Source: Pegoplata infirma (lineage: Eukaryota > Arthropoda > Insecta > Diptera > Anthomyiidae). From it: 64,000 nucleotides of DNA. Location: positions 236,566,023-236,630,022 of the forward strand of contig OY992536.1 in NCBI GenBank assembly GCA_963921195.1. Direction: 5' to 3'. How positions within the stretch are numbered: the first letter of the stretch is position 1; the number at the start of each line of letters is the position of its first letter. The translations under genes were made by a program, and so were the position numbers. The notes below the pieces were generated by a model. That model did not search any database. It worked only from the letters and a program-made list of their open reading frames with translations, and had not been told where the DNA came from. Positions 44,129 to 55,998 of the stretch are shown here, piece by piece.

Positions 44129-44815
44129 GTTTCATAAATTTTGATCAAATGTTATCGAATAATATCACTGTTTGTTATTTTATATCGAATTTTATACAAT
44201 TTTTCGTCCTATCCAATTATATCCAATTTGTTGATGTATGTTCTTTTGTTTAAATAAAAAATTTAAACATTAAAATAATGAAAAAAAAAAATTTGGAAAA
44301 ACTTGTAAAATTTTATATAAAACACTTAGAAAATATTCACGATAAAAAAAAACTTTTCCTTGGAAAAACTTAGAAAAATTTAAAAAACTGAGTCATATAC
44401 AATTTTATATAGAACACTTACAAAATATTCGTGATAAAAAAAGTTGTCCTTAAAAAAAAAGCTAAGAAAAATTTTCACAAATGGAGTCATGTAAATTTTC
44501 ATAAAAAAATACAAATAGAGGCATATAAAATTTTGTATAAAACAATTAGAAAATTGAAATGATGCATGGAACCAGATATTAGTTATATTATACATATATA
44601 GTTATATCTTAAAATAATCATATCCCGACTAAAAAAAAAATTAAAAAAATCAGTAAAAACGCAGTAAAATTTCTGTTATTTTGTAAAACTAAATGACAGA
44701 GATTTTAGTAAAAATATCCATTTTGGCAGAAATATCTGCTGAAAGTTTTTTAAATCAAATTAAAAGTCGTTTTACATATTTTTCGACAGAGTTTTTCTTT
44801 TCAGAGTTTTTTTTT
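44129..44815. repeat. AT-rich region with a short tandem repeat
   Basis: Bases 44290-44560 contain two to three diverged copies of a roughly 110-bp unit ('aaaattttatataaaacact', 'aaaatattc.cgataaaaaaa'). Bases 44690-44810 resemble the ACAGA/TCTGT MITE interior. No gene. Confidence 0.5.
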
Positions 44816-44871
44816 ATGTGAGAGGGTATAACAATTCGGCATAGCCGAATTTTATACATTCACTTGTTTTT
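44816..44871 (+). mobile_element. INE-1-like 3' end
   Basis: 'gagagggtataacaattcgg', hairpin TTCGGCATAGCCGAA (44834-44848), then CACTTGTTTTT. Only the last 56 bases are recognisable; upstream sequence belongs to another repeat, so the copy is a terminal fragment. Confidence 0.65.
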
Positions 44872-45528
44872 ATATAAAAACTTAAATAACATACAAATTA
44901 AATAACAACCAATTAAAAAAAGTTAACAATTTAAATTCGCTTTTCTTAAAACACTAGAAAATTCTATATAAATTAAATATTGCAGCCAAACTATAAGCAA
45001 CATAAATCCAAAGCAATCCACAATAAATGCCCAGCATTCAAAATAATATACTACTATATATTTTTTTTTAATTCTAGACTGCTTTGTTTTTTATTCGAGT
45101 AGTATCATAAAATAACAAATTTGTCACCTTAAAATTCTTCAAATATAAAATCGGCACAGGAACCATGGAATATCTTCTATTTAAACAAAATATATTTATC
45201 TGTCAGTTTTAAAAGGAGCAGGAGCAGGAAAAAGAAAATGTAATACAATTCTCTATGTAGTAGTGGTAGTAAAATATATAAATGAAAGAACGAACACTTA
45301 ATGAAATTTTATCATTCAGACGTAAACATATATTCTGTGAATACAAACAATTCATCAACTTTTGCATACAGACATATTCCACTATCTTTTAAGACAGACA
45401 ACAATAACAACAAATTTAAAAAAATAATAATAAAAGGGGCATTCACGATAATATTTGCAATGTCGAGAAATTAAAAAAAAATAGAAATAAAACCTCTGTC
45501 TAATCAGAAGAAAAATCTGCTAAGAATA
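44872..45528. other. unassigned AT-rich stretch
   Basis: No repeat termini and no gene. Composition (ACA, CAA-rich) is less biased than the surroundings, possibly unique chromosomal DNA. Confidence 0.35.
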
Positions 45529-45655
45529 CACTCATTTTGAGCTAATTGTGAAAATGACAAGGAATTTTTTAAAAATAACCATTTCAGCAGAAAAAAGTTT
45601 GCTAATTCAAACTGAAAGCTGTTTTACAGATTTTTTGATGTTTTTCTTTTGAGTG
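45529..45655. mobile_element. 127-bp TA-flanked MITE
   Basis: Begins CACTCATTTTGAG and ends CTTTTGAGTG, TA at 45527-45528 and 45656-45657. The interior has 'aaaatgacaagga', 'catttcagcagaa' and 'gctgttttacaga', linking it to the ACAGA/TCTGT MITE group. Too short to encode anything. Confidence 0.7.
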
Positions 45656-45865
45656 TATTAATCGTTTTAATTTGAAAAAAATTAACACCTAAAAAATTTT
45701 GAAAATTTTCTTAAAAAACTGCCAACAAAAAATTTCTGTAAGATTACAAAATAATATGCTAAAACTTAAACAAAAATATTTTTAAAAATAAACAAAGTCA
45801 GAAAAAATACAGAAAAAGCCTGTAATTTTTTTTTTAAAATAAATGATTTTAATTGATTTGAATTT

Positions 45866-46514
45866 CGAGTTATTGCGAAATAACTACACAGTTCGACAAC
45901 AAAAACCTCCCAGTGAAATATCTAACAGATTCTTATAATTTTTTCTTTCCTGAATCCAAATCTGCCATCAAAAACTTTTTCTAGCACGTACCATTTTTGA
46001 GATGTTCGCTGTTAAAAAGCAAAAAAATAATTTCACACTTTTGGTGGTCCACTGTTACGGGGTTTTCAAAAAATAGTACTTGATTTCATATAAAATGGAC
46101 CTCCTGATTCCAAACCTGCAGTCTACATTTTTCTAGAATGTTCAGATTTCGAGATATTCTCGTTTAAAAATTTTTCAACGCGAAAATCTTGAACTCGAAT
46201 ATCTCGAAAATGGAACATGCTAGAAAAATTTGGATTGCAGTTTTCGAATCAGGAGGAACAATTAATTTTTAACTGCGAATATTTTAAAAACGGTACGTAC
46301 TAGAAAAATTTGGATGACATATTTGAATTCAGAAGAGAAAATTTTATACGAATCAGTTGAATCAGTGAAATTATTTAGCAATAATTCGAAAACATGATCA
46401 GCTAATGTTTTCGTGTTAACTATTTTTAAAGTTCAAAATAATGAGTGAAATGCCATTACCCGTTTTTGTCACCATTTTAACACAACCAAAAGTTGCTTAA
46501 AGAGGGGTGTGCAA
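45866..46514. mobile_element. foldback repeat family member 1 (GTTCGACAAC family)
   Basis: Palindromic with centre near 46190. The stretch 'gagttattgcgaaataacta' at the left returns inverted as 'tagcaataattcgaaaac' at 46380-46397, and 'tcctgattccaaacctgcag' pairs with 'ttgcagttttcgaatcagga'. Its right outer arm ends around TTGCTTAAAGAGGGGTGTGC. The left outer arm is missing. Second member: 53881-56260. Confidence 0.65.
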
Positions 46515-47636
46515 GGGAATAGAGCTAAATCATTATGAATTTTCCTGGAATTTAGTTAATTTCCCATTCATTTAATTTTTTTTAGTATTTTTGATTTATT
46601 CAATCTCTCTAATGTGTGTAGGGGGTTATCTTTGACTTCATGAACATCACCTTTTTTTAAAGAGAAGGAAAGAAAGTTATTTAAAAAATTTTTTAAAAAT
46701 TTGCATTTTTCTATAATACGTTAATAACCTTAATATAAATGCATGTAGACTGATACTGCGGAAATACACATCCATTCAAGCAGGAACAGAAAATTTATGA
46801 GAGTTTCTAGCAGTAGTTCTTGTTTTTATACTTTATGAATGAATTTTTGTATTTATTCCTGGATTTAAAGAATATGATATAAAAGTTAAGTTTAAATTTC
46901 TTTTGTTATAAATATAAATTTCATAATGTTTTATCAAGGAGACGTGTTTAAACAGTGGTTATGTACAGCGCCACTTAGTATGGGTGGGGTAGTTTGCTGG
47001 CGAATGTGCCCCACGGGTAGTAAATTTTTGGTTTGTTTTAATAAAATTTTGTTTTTTAATAAAATTTTGTTTTTAATAGCAATTCTTTCAAAAAACGAAT
47101 GTAAACGAATTTCTAGGAATTTAATTTCTTGGCGATTGTGCCCCACCGGCTTGGTGACGTGCCCCATGGATGGGGCAGTTTCGCCGATTCGAGTTGCTTT
47201 AAAAATGTAAAAAAAGCAATAAAAGTCAAACAGATAAATTACATTTAAAGTATAAATTTTAAAGCTAAAATATGTAGCTTCTTAAATCAATAAGAATTTA
47301 GGGGAAACATCTACGGGTTTAGGTTTTACAACACATTAAAAAAAAAAATGGCGAATGTGCCCTTCTCTACCCTACATAGTTTAATCTTCTCTATCTGCAT
47401 TGGGGTTTGTCCTAAGATGGTTAATTAAATTAACAAACGACATACGTAATAATGAGTAAATTTTACTAAATACTGCAACTGTTGCCACTGGATATTTTTG
47501 CTTCTAAAATAATTGCTCCTGCTGTTGTTCTTCAGTGTTTACCCATAATATGGATTCCATATACATTTAATTATAATATTTTCATTCTATTGTTTAAAAT
47601 GTATGCATTTGCTTTAATATTAACGTATGTGTTTAT
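46515..47636. other. no recognisable gene; contains a TGTGCCCC motif group
   Basis: Bases 46975-47030, 47130-47175 and 47350-47380 each carry GGCGA(A/T)TGTGCCC-type motifs, with 'ccccatggatggggcagttt' between. A 94-codon plus frame (46926-47210) spans them, but its middle is a duplicated 'aataaaattttgttttt' run, so it is not taken as a gene. Possibly a diverged repeat. Confidence 0.35.
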
Positions 47637-48078
47637 TAGGGTGGCAGCAAAATTTTAACTTTGGATTTTCACCACCTTCAACATGGTTTTAAACTGCTGA
47701 AGAACAAATTTGAGTTTAATCGGATAACTTTATCCAGTGCCCATTTTAGTTCAAAGTTCACAAGGTAAAAAAAAATCCCATGCAAGCAATTTTTTTTTCC
47801 TTTTTTTTTTTTTTTTTTTTTTTTAATTTCGATCGGACAAGTTTTTAAAATACAAAAGGTAAAAAAACTGCAAAAATTGAGTTTTGGTGCAATTTTATTT
47901 TGCTTGTATAGAAGTTTATTTTTTTTAATATATGAACTTTGACCTCAAATGGTCAAGATTTAAAGTTATTTAATTTGGCTCAAATTAATTCTATATTAAT
48001 TAAGGCCCTGAGGCACAATATTCTGCCCGGAAGACATAAAAAATCAAAAATTCCCTTGTACATTTCGCTGCCACCCTA
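47637..48078. mobile_element. hAT-like MITE with TAGGGTGGCAGC ends
   Basis: 442 bp; TAGGGTGGCAGCAAAATT at the left and inverted 'cgctgccacccta' at the right. Flanks GTGTTTAT and ATGTATAT agree at 6 of 8 positions, consistent with an aged 8-bp TSD. Inside is a long T tract (47789-47824) and no ORF. Terminus related to that of 54670-54971. Confidence 0.65.
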
Positions 48079-48311
48079 ATGTATATACATACAATATAAA
48101 CATATTATGCTTGAAGCCATTTTTAAACTGTATGTGTTGTAATAATATGTAACAATTTAGTTGCTTATTATATGGGTACATAGAATAAATATGGTTAAAA
48201 TATCTACATGTTGTAAATTGATTTGAAATTGTTTAAATTACTGAAATTCTAAAACAATTTAGTAAATAACAGCTTGTCCACACTCGAAAAAAAGACCTAA
48301 CTTAATTTTAG

Positions 48312-48362
48312 AACACAACTCCTTTAAAAATATTTTAGAACACAACTCCTTTAAAAATATTT
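48312..48362. repeat. short direct duplication
   Basis: 'attttagaacacaactcctt' plus 'taaaaat' occurs twice in tandem, identical. Likely a recent slippage or unequal-exchange event. Confidence 0.7.
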
Positions 48363-48567
48363 CATAAATTTTCTCAAAACTTAAAATTAGTAAAATTTAG
48401 CTAAATGTTTGGAAATTTTCTAAAATTTAGTTTTGAAAAAAGCTTAAGTTCATGTACTGCTGTATAGTTTATAGTTTTCCTTAAATGGAATTTTCTAATA
48501 CATAAAAGAAATTCTTAACGCCAAAGAAATGTTTCCTAAAAATACACTCAAAATAATCAAATCTGTT

Positions 48568-48804
48568 AGGGGGCCCCCGTAGGCTAGCTGGTAGCGTGCT
48601 AGCCCTTCAACGTGGGGGTCGTGGGTTCGATTCCCACCAGAACCCTTGGTTTTTTTCGCTACAACGAGACAACGGTCATTGTTACCAGTTTTCGGTTAGG
48701 TTGAATTTATTAAAAATGAGTTGTATATAAATAGAAAGAATAAATAAATATAATTGATCATGTGATCAAAAACTATTATTATTATTATATTATTATACTA
48801 TATT
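48568..48804 (+). mobile_element. tRNA-derived SINE with near-perfect TSD
   Basis: A tRNA-like head with box A-like GTAGGCTAGCTGGTAGCGTG (48579-48598) and box B GGTTCGATTCC (48624-48634). Its TΨC stem is perfect (GTGGG/CCCAC). A unique body of about 130 bp follows, with an ATT-repeat tail (48775-48800). Flanked by AATCAAATCTGTT (48555-48567) and AATCAATCTGTT (48805-48816), a 12-13-bp duplication with one base missing. The acceptor stem is not intact, so it is not a functional tRNA gene. Confidence 0.8.
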
Positions 48805-49024
48805 AATCAATCTGTTCAATTACAGAGATACCCTGCTGAGCCAGCAGAAAATACCACAGAATTCGTAAAAAAATTTTGTTTTGGTAACGAGAAAAAAACA
48901 AAAGTATTTTTATAAAATCTGTATTTTAACAAAAAAAAACTCTGTTTATTACCTGTAAAATAGAGATTACAAGGTAAAAAGTAAACTTACAGATAAAATT
49001 TTGTTTTTCGGTTACAAGAAAATA

Positions 49025-50352
49025 CACTGAAAAAAATAACCTTCCTGATATTAATGAAACGGATTCATTATTTTGTTTTCATTACTTAAATGAAGGAATT
49101 CATAAGCTGATTGAAATTTCATGCATGTTATGAACAAATTTAATGAAACTTGTTTCATTAGATTTCATAATTTCATTAAAAAATATCATAAGATTTTTAG
49201 AACTAAATACAACTCTGCGTTGCGAATAAGAGAAAGAAAACAAAACAAAAACATACGACGTTTTATTACACCAGTCTAATTGTAATTTTTACATGTGTGT
49301 TAACTTTTTTCTAATAAAATAAAATAATTTTATATTTTTTTGCTTTGTTATTGAAACCTGTGTCTGTGTTATGCTGGTTATATCTAATTGAAATTACAAG
49401 TGAAAAGTTCCGTATAAGTGTTTCTTTTGACTGTTTCTTATAAAATATAATAAAATTTGCAACAGAAAAATAGTTTTTTAAGTCATTAAAATTTTGTGAT
49501 GAAATGTAGAGTAATTTGTGTTGTTCCATTGTTACGTTGTTGCTACGTTTTGGCAGCACGTGTTTTTAAAGTCATCGCGTTTTTGTCTTTTATAGTTTAC
49601 CTTATATGGCAATTCAGACCAATTTAAGTTTGGAGTAAAATTTTGTTGTGTGTAAAAACTAGGTGAAAACCATAAAAAGTGTGCAATTAAGTGTCACAGA
49701 CTCAATTCCGTTCGGAAGTGGAATAAGTGGTTCACTCGTAAAACGCAAAGCAAATCCTTTTTTTCGGAATGAAACCACTTTTAGCAATTCAATTCCACTT
49801 TGATTTTTGAAACAACTTTTTTTCAAATCCGATCGGAATTGAGTCTGTGACATGCCCCTAAATAAAATTTCAGTGACGGTTACAGTGATGGTTACATGTG
49901 ACTTACCAAAATTGTTATTAATGCAAATTTTCACTTATGGGTGTATGATACGTGCAGTTTTTAGGTAACTTGATCCTAACTTGATTAGGGGCTTTCTATG
50001 GAAATTTTGATAACTTTAACCAACATGAATTTATCGTAATTCCCATATCAAAACCTTAATAAAGTTAGCAACTAGTTACTTGTAAAAAGCAATTATCATA
50101 CGCTCATTGCCAACTACTATTCCACATTTAATCAATGGATATTTTCATACATTTTATGAAAAACTTCATAAAACGTTTCAAACAAGTTCTACGAATATTT
50201 TCATTATTTATATGCAAGTTTTCATTGAAAGGAACTATAATGACACCAGTTTCATTAATCAAATGAAACCTGTCTTCGGTTGAAAACGTGAGTCATTTTT
50301 CATTAAGGTTAAGTCAATTTTCATTAATTTCACGAAGCTATTTTTTTCAGTG
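49025..50352. mobile_element. TA-flanked CACTGAAAAAAATA element
   Basis: 1328 bp, TA at 49023-49024 and 50353-50354. Ends CACTGAAAAAAATAACCTTC and inverted CACTGAAAAAAATAGCTTC. Subterminal blocks repeat 'atgaaac', 'ttcatta' and 'catgaaat' in both orientations. Same termini as the element inside the Harbinger gene (15968), but a different interior. Contains a further foldback (49696-49852). Confidence 0.8.
49696..49852. mobile_element. small foldback with TGTCACAGACTCAATTCCG arms
   Basis: About 157 bp. TGTCACAGACTCAATTCCG at the left and its inverted copy CGGAATTGAGTCTGTGACA at the right are perfect over 19 bp, and 'gaagtggaataagtggtt' pairs in part with 'aaccactttt...tccactt'. No clear TSD. 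Nested in 49025-50352. Confidence 0.65.
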
Positions 50353-50720
50353 TACAAAGTATATTCTTAAAATCTTTATTTCGACAGATAACTTTGTCAA
50401 ATATCTGTCGAATTGAGATTACAGTCATTTTACAGAGTTTTTAACAGAGTAATTATTTTGAGTGTATAAACAAAAAATATTTTTAATAAATATTTCTTGA
50501 AACAATTTCATAAACTATCAATTAGTTCATAATATTTATTTTCTTAGATTTTTCATAACTTGAGAAAAAATATACTTTTTAAAAAAACTTAAAATTGCGA
50601 TATTTCGAAATCTACGCCAGATATAACAAAATAAAGGCCATTTGGTTCTTTAGATCTAAATAGAATCGTCCATTCTCTTCACATGTGTGGTATCCGAATT
50701 GGTCCGAACTTTGAATTTTA

Positions 50721-51683
50721 CACTCAGAAAAAAAACTAACTAAAAAATGGGAAAATTAACTAAATCCACGGAAAATTGATAATGATTTAGCTCCATTGCC
50801 ATGTATTCCTACTTTTTAGTCCATATTTTTCTTAAAAATTAGGACCAATTTGAACTAGAAAGTAGGAAAAAATTTCCCATTTTTTAGTTAAAAAAACATT
50901 TTTGATGAGGACATTTTTCCTAAAAAATAGTTAATTTCATATTTTTATTGGTTTATTTATAGAATAGCATGTGAATACACACAGAATTCTCGTTATGTAC
51001 ATTTTTTGTTTAAAATATAAAAAAACCGGTTGTTTCTTATGGTTAAGTAATAAATTTCATTAGTTTTTAAAGTTAAATTACAACAAAGACTTTGTCTTTA
51101 ACGTTTGTTCCCAGACCATGGGAAAACACGCCAAATCCAAGGCCTTTGTTGTGATTAAAATATTATTTTTTCCCTAACACATACATGTGTAGAAAAAAAT
51201 GTAAGCATTAAAGTTATTACTTGTTATACAAGACCAAACTCTCTTTTTCATATACTACAAATAATAAACAAAATGTGAACTACAAGCAAGCATGAAAAAA
51301 AAAAAAATAAATCAACTAAACAATTTCATGTTATGAAAAATTTACTAAACTTGTGGAAAAAACTTCCTCAAATTAAAGAAGATAAATATGATGAACTAAT
51401 TGGAAGTAAATTACGTCCTAAAACTAAATTTTGTTTTAAAAATAAGGATTTTTTTTCATTTATTGAGGGAAAATTTCTTTGGCGGTAAGAATTTTTTCCA
51501 TGTATTAGGGAATTTCATTTAAGGAAAATTATGGCCTATTTAACAGTCCATGAACTAAAATTTTTTCCTAAATGTTGGGAAAATTTCCAAAATTTTAGTA
51601 AAATTTAACTAAATTGTGTGAAAATTTATAAACTATTTTGAAGAAAATTTTTCCAAAGTTTAAGTTAATGGTTTTTTTGAGTG
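50721..51683. mobile_element. TA-flanked CACTCAGAAAAAAAAC element
   Basis: 963 bp; CACTCAGAAAAAAAACTAAC at the left and inverted end GTTTTTTTGAGTG, TA at 50719-50720 and 51684-51685. Subterminal 'aaaaaatgggaaaattaact' and similar blocks repeat inverted near the right end. Non-coding. Its boundaries are confirmed by the uninterrupted relative at 32745-32775. Confidence 0.85.
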
Positions 51684-51710
51684 TAAGGAGTTAGCATTTC
51701 CGAAAATTTA

Positions 51711-52217
51711 CAATCAAAAGAAAAACCTTGTAAAATTACAAGAAAAACTTTTTTTGTTTGCTACCTCCTATTTGACAAAAATTCCTAGTAATTTTACAAG
51801 CTTTTTACCAATACTTTTGTAATTTTACAAGGTTTTTACCAATAAAATTGTAAACTTACAAATTTTTTGACACGATAAAATGTATTTTTGCTACCTCCTA
51901 TTTTACGAGAATTCCTAGTAATTTTACAAGCTTTTTACCAATAATTTTGTAGTTTTACAAGCTTTTTACCAATAAAATTGTAAATTTACAGTTTTTTGGC
52001 ACAATTAAAATTACAAGGAATTCTCGTGAATTTACTAGATTTTTTTTTATAAAATTATCTTGGAAAATCGTAAAATTACAAAAAAAATTGAAAAATTACA
52101 AAAAATGTAAATTTCGATCTAAATTTGTTTGTTAAAAAACAAGGAAAACTGTCAAATATTGGTAAAATGGGATTACGAAACTTTTCCTAGTAATTTGACA
52201 AAGTTTTTTTTTGTGTG
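51711..52217. mobile_element. TA-flanked GTAAATTTAC-rich MITE
   Basis: 507 bp, CAATCAAAAGAAAAACCTTG to TTTTTTTTTGTGTG, TA at 51709-51710 and 52218-52219. Interior nearly the same as 27219-27706 ('gagaattcctagtaatttta', 'ggaaaactgtcaaatattgg'). A short internal direct duplication (51775-51850 and 51890-51965) is visible. Confidence 0.85.
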
Positions 52218-52539
52218 TAAAAATGCTCATATTTCCTTAAATATTGCCGACACAACCAAATGTCCAAAATAATTTCTTGTAGAAGTTTTTTACTTCAAAA
52301 ACTGAGAAGTTATAGCGAAATGAACGGAGTTTTGAGCAATGTGATTTTTTTATGGGAGCTCACTTAAGGAGTGAAGAAACGGTGTAGGTATGTTCGATAA
52401 AAAAAAATGTTTTTAGGGAAAAGTTAATGGGGTTCAGTCTTACATTTTATCCTATTAGAACGCACCATTGGAGCACAAAACAAGTTTATTCAAAATAAAA
52501 CAACAGATCGATGAGGACCGCCTTAAGGGTTTAAAATAT

Positions 52540-52860
52540 AGGGTAGATATGTTTTAAGAAATTGTTAGGGCTAAAAAAATATTGGTAGATTTGTTCAGAA
52601 GAAATGTTGGGGCATAAAAATTAATGGGGGTCGGTGTTATACTGAACCGTGTGCACTGAACGTCTCTAGGAGCGACTACAAGGAAATTGTGGGGCAAATG
52701 GCTCATCATCGGAGCAAAGATGTTGGTAAAGGGATAAAAAACAACAAAAATCCCCACAATTTCCTGGGAGTCGCTCCTGCAGAGGGGCAATTACAAGACC
52801 GACCGCCATTAATTTTTAAACCCCAAGATTTCTTTTGAACAAACCTACTCCTCATCTCCA
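52540..52860. repeat. foldback repeat with GGAGCGAC arms
   Basis: 'aggagcgactacaaggaaat' (52669) pairs with 'cctgggagtcgctcct' (52763). The outer 'gtagatttgttcagaagaaa' pairs with 'tttcttttgaacaaacctac'. The minus frame of 78 codons here is a by-product. Termini and TSD not resolved. Confidence 0.55.
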
Positions 52861-53544
52861 CTCCTAAGGTGCATATTTTAGATTTCTTAGTGGATATTTA
52901 AAGTATATATTTTTAAAATTTTAATGCGTGAAAATTTCAAGCCCTAGTAATTATTAATCAATGTTTAAATCGCCAATTTAAATTTTAGTTTTAATTGTGG
53001 TTTGTGTTTTTTTTTATTATTTTTGTTTTAGATTGTGGTTTTACAATTTCCAATTCCCTTCTGGCACAAATTAGTTTATGATGAATTCAACAAATTTTGT
53101 ATCGCATTTTAATAACGACCAGTTAGCGTTTGTGTAAATGTGTGAGGAATGTTATTTGAAAGTTTAAATGTTTTTGGCAATTTTTTTGCCAACTAACTAT
53201 TGGTTTACCACAATTTGTTTTAACAACATATGTATGTGGGGGTGTTCATTGAACGGACGTGTGGAAATTATGTACAATTGGGTGCCTTAATTTATATGGA
53301 ATCAAAAAGAAAGTGTTATTTAAGAAAAATTTACAAAAAACAAGTTTTTTAAACTTCTGAACTAAAGATTATTTGTCCAAAAAATTTTAGTTTTAGTAAA
53401 ATTGATCACTTAACTTGGATCATCAAAGATAAATCGGCTTCTTACAAGTACACAACCCGACCGTCAACGAAAATAAAAACGGAGAGCGTAAGAAACAAAA
53501 AAAAAAACAATCTGTTGCTTACCAGCATTCAACGAAGCCAACGA
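52861..53544. other. AT-rich stretch, no gene
   Basis: No ORF, no termini. 53455-53515 is purine-rich. No tRNA-like element seen. Confidence 0.4.
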
Positions 53545-53794
53545 CAATTGAACAAACAGTTCATGCGAATAAGGACGAATAGACCATTTGTAAAATTTTA
53601 CAAATGACGATAAAAACGCAGGAAACGGTTTAAAACTTATATTTTTGTGAACTTTTTTGCATTAATGGATTAGTGCATTATGCAAAATTGTTGGAAAAAA
53701 ATATTAGTTTTTAGCCGTTTCTTGCGTTTTTATCGTCATATGTAAAATTATACAAATGGTCTATTCGTCCTTATTCGCATGAACTGTTCAATTG
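53545..53794. mobile_element. small foldback element (CAATTGAAC arms)
   Basis: 250 bp palindrome. CAATTGAAC, 'cagttcatgcgaataaggac', 'gaatagaccatttgtaaaat' and 'gacgataaaaacgcaggaaa' in the left arm all return inverted in the right arm. The loop is about 60 bp. No unambiguous TSD. Confidence 0.7.
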
Positions 53795-54669
53795 TATTTA
53801 ATATATGTTTTTGGGAAAAAATTACACATAAACACAAGGGGTTTGTCTGCCGATTTTTAGCAATTATAATACATTTTTAGTTGGCACACCACTCTTCAAG
53901 CAAATTTAGGTTCAAATGGTGACTAAATCGGCTAATGGCATTTCACTCCTCATTATTTTGAACTTTAAAAATCGTTAACATGAAAATCCTAGATGATCTT
54001 GTGTCAGAGTTATTGCTAAATAATTACATTGTTCGACAACAAAAATCTCCCAGTGAAATATCCAACTAATTTGTATAGGCTTTGATCTCCTGAATCATTT
54101 GATCTCCTGCTTCCAACAAAAAGGACTGATTTCATATAAATTGGATTTCCTGATTCCAAAACTGCAATTAAAATTATTCTAGTTTTGCTATAAAAATTTG
54201 GATTGAAGTTTTGACACCAGAAGGTCCATTTTGAATGAAATTTTGGAAGAATTGTAAGAGTGGACCACCAAAAGTGCGAAGTTATTGTTTTTTTTACTGT
54301 TTTAACATTTCACTGGTAGATCTTTGTTGTCGAACACTGTATATTAGGGATGCCAAACGGGAAATCCCGAATCCCGGGATTTTTCGGGATTGATAAATCC
54401 CGAATCCCGGAATTTATTTTTTTCAATCCCGGGAATTTTTTGGGTTTTCCGGGATTGAAAAATCCCGAAAAATTCCGGGATTTCAGGATTTTTGCCAAAT
54501 TTTGTAATCGAAATTGATTATTTCTTCAGTGTTTGTTGTCCGATGGTGAACAAATGGATATCGTTTGAAAGGTTTATGAAATATCTTTGAAATGAGGCAT
54601 GTTTGGCTTGAATTCTCTTACTCTTTTGGAGTACAATTTAATTTTTTGGGCGTTTTACTTAATATACAG

Positions 54670-54971
54670 AAGGGTGGAGCAAATTTTCCTTTTTTCGAAT
54701 TTAAAAATCAACAGAGTCAAAATTGATGCCTTTTAGGGTCAATATTATACCTGCAAGGCAATGTCTTTTGGTTCCTTTTTTGACTTGAAAATCGGAAAAT
54801 TCCGAACAAAGTGAAACATTTTTTACTTTGTTTGAAACTTGCCGATTTTCATGTCTAAAAAGGAACCCTACAGGTCCAATATTTTTTTTTATAAATATTG
54901 ACCCCAAAAAGGCAACTATTCCGACCCCGGCGATTTTGAAATTCGAACAAAGGAAAATTTTCTTCACCCTA
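54670..54971. mobile_element. hAT MITE nested within the hAT element
   Basis: 302 bp; AAGGGTGGAGCAAATTTTCC with inverted right end 'ggaaaattttcttcaccct' plus A. Flanks ATATACAG and ACATACAG agree at 7 of 8. Symmetric interior ('ttggttccttttttgacttg' pairs with 'gtctaaaaaggaacc'). A diverged relative of the interior occurs at about 4100-4210. Confidence 0.75.
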
Positions 54972-55284
54972 ACATACAGTTAGCTGCCGATTTATGCATA
55001 TGCCCAAATTTTTAAGAAGCAGTTAAATTTTCCGCGAGTTTAATTCATAAGGCAGCATTAAGTAATCCAGCTGTAAAGTTTCTTTTTAACAGTTTAAGTT
55101 CGTAAATGAGTAAAAGCGGATGAGAGAAAAACTTCCCTATTAAAGAAGCAAAACTGCCTCTGAAAACCCAAATTTGTTTACGAATTTGCACTTTTTTAAG
55201 CAAATAACACAATTTTATGTTTCACCTAGCCAGAAAATGTCATTTATCTCCTCCCGGCCCTTTTTGTGGACAAAAAAATAATAT

Positions 55285-55998
55285 AAACAAATAAGAAAAT
55301 TATAGTCGGTCAAGACCGACCATATAATACCCTACACCAGTGGTTCCCGGATAATGGGTCCCAAGTTCAAACATGGACCGATTGGATCTATCTTTTGTCA
55401 AATCTTTAAAAAGTTTAAAAAACGCTCGAAAATCAAATTTGAAGGAATTAGGCTCCTATTTGTTCCCAATTAACCGCTTTAACTGAATATCGGTCGAAAT
55501 TTTTATATGGGGCCTAAGTCCAAAAATGGTACGATTATAATCATTTGGTTTTTGAAGTGCACGTTAAACTCATACAAACAAAATTTTAATGAAATATTTT
55601 CTATTCTCATGAAATTTGAGGGATTTATGTGAATATCGGGAAGGTGGTTTGTAAGGGGGCTACGAGAAAAAATGGTTCGATTTCTATGAAATTCGGGATG
55701 GTAATTATTAAATACAAAACACGTTTACTTGATAAATTTCGAAAGAATACCTATTACAATGCGGATATTAGAGCCATTTGAGCCAAATTAAAGCGGACCT
55801 TTGTATTGGGGCTAGGTCTTACCATGGACCGATTTTTCAATTTTCAATTTCAATAGGCTTCGTCCTTAGGCCAAACGAAGCATAACTTTCAAATTCTTAC
55901 CAAATCGATTGATAATTGCGACCTGTATCGTGTTTACAACGTTTACATGGACGGTCGGACAGACAGACGGACGGACGGACATCGCTAGAATGACTTAA
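55285..55998 (-). mobile_element. INE-1-like element with GTCGGTC hairpin, minus orientation
   Basis: 3' end at left: AACAAATAAG, hairpin GTCGGTCAAGACCGAC (55305-55320), 'atataataccctacacca'. At the right a (GGAC)n core (55958-55982) and 'catcgctagaatgactta'. The 5' terminus after the core is missing. The hairpin differs from the TTCGGC type, marking a second INE-1-like subfamily shared with 62869-62925. Confidence 0.7.

Larger units (their letters stand above)
48545..50464. mobile_element. TA-flanked CACTCAAAATAATC MITE carrying a SINE and a larger nested element
   Basis: Ends CACTCAAAATAATC and AATTATTTTGAGTG with TA on each side (48543-48544, 50465-50466). Own sequence: 48545-48567, 48817-49022 and 50355-50464, with 'aaatctgtattttaac' and 'aatatctgtcgaattgagat' similar to 27971-28150. 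The rest belongs to a SINE (48568-48804) and a CACTG element (49025-50352). Confidence 0.75.
50560..52330 (+). mobile_element. decayed CACTCAAAATAATAC-family body split by two TA elements
   Basis: Own segments 50575-50720, 51684-51710 and 52218-52330 are colinear with 21590-21800 and 32630-32840 ('cttcacatgtgtgg', 'ttagcatttccgaaaattt', 'atattgccgacacaac'). Both breaks occur at TA. No terminal repeats survive and no ORF. Confidence 0.75.

Noticed and set aside
46926..47210. 94-codon frame with several Cys/Pro/Gly residues
   Set aside because: The centre is a duplicated T-rich run and both strands are open over the same interval; no family resemblance.
48568..48645. Possible tRNA gene
   Set aside because: Boxes A/B and the TΨC stem are good, but acceptor and anticodon stems fail, and the copy is continuous with a SINE body flanked by a TSD.
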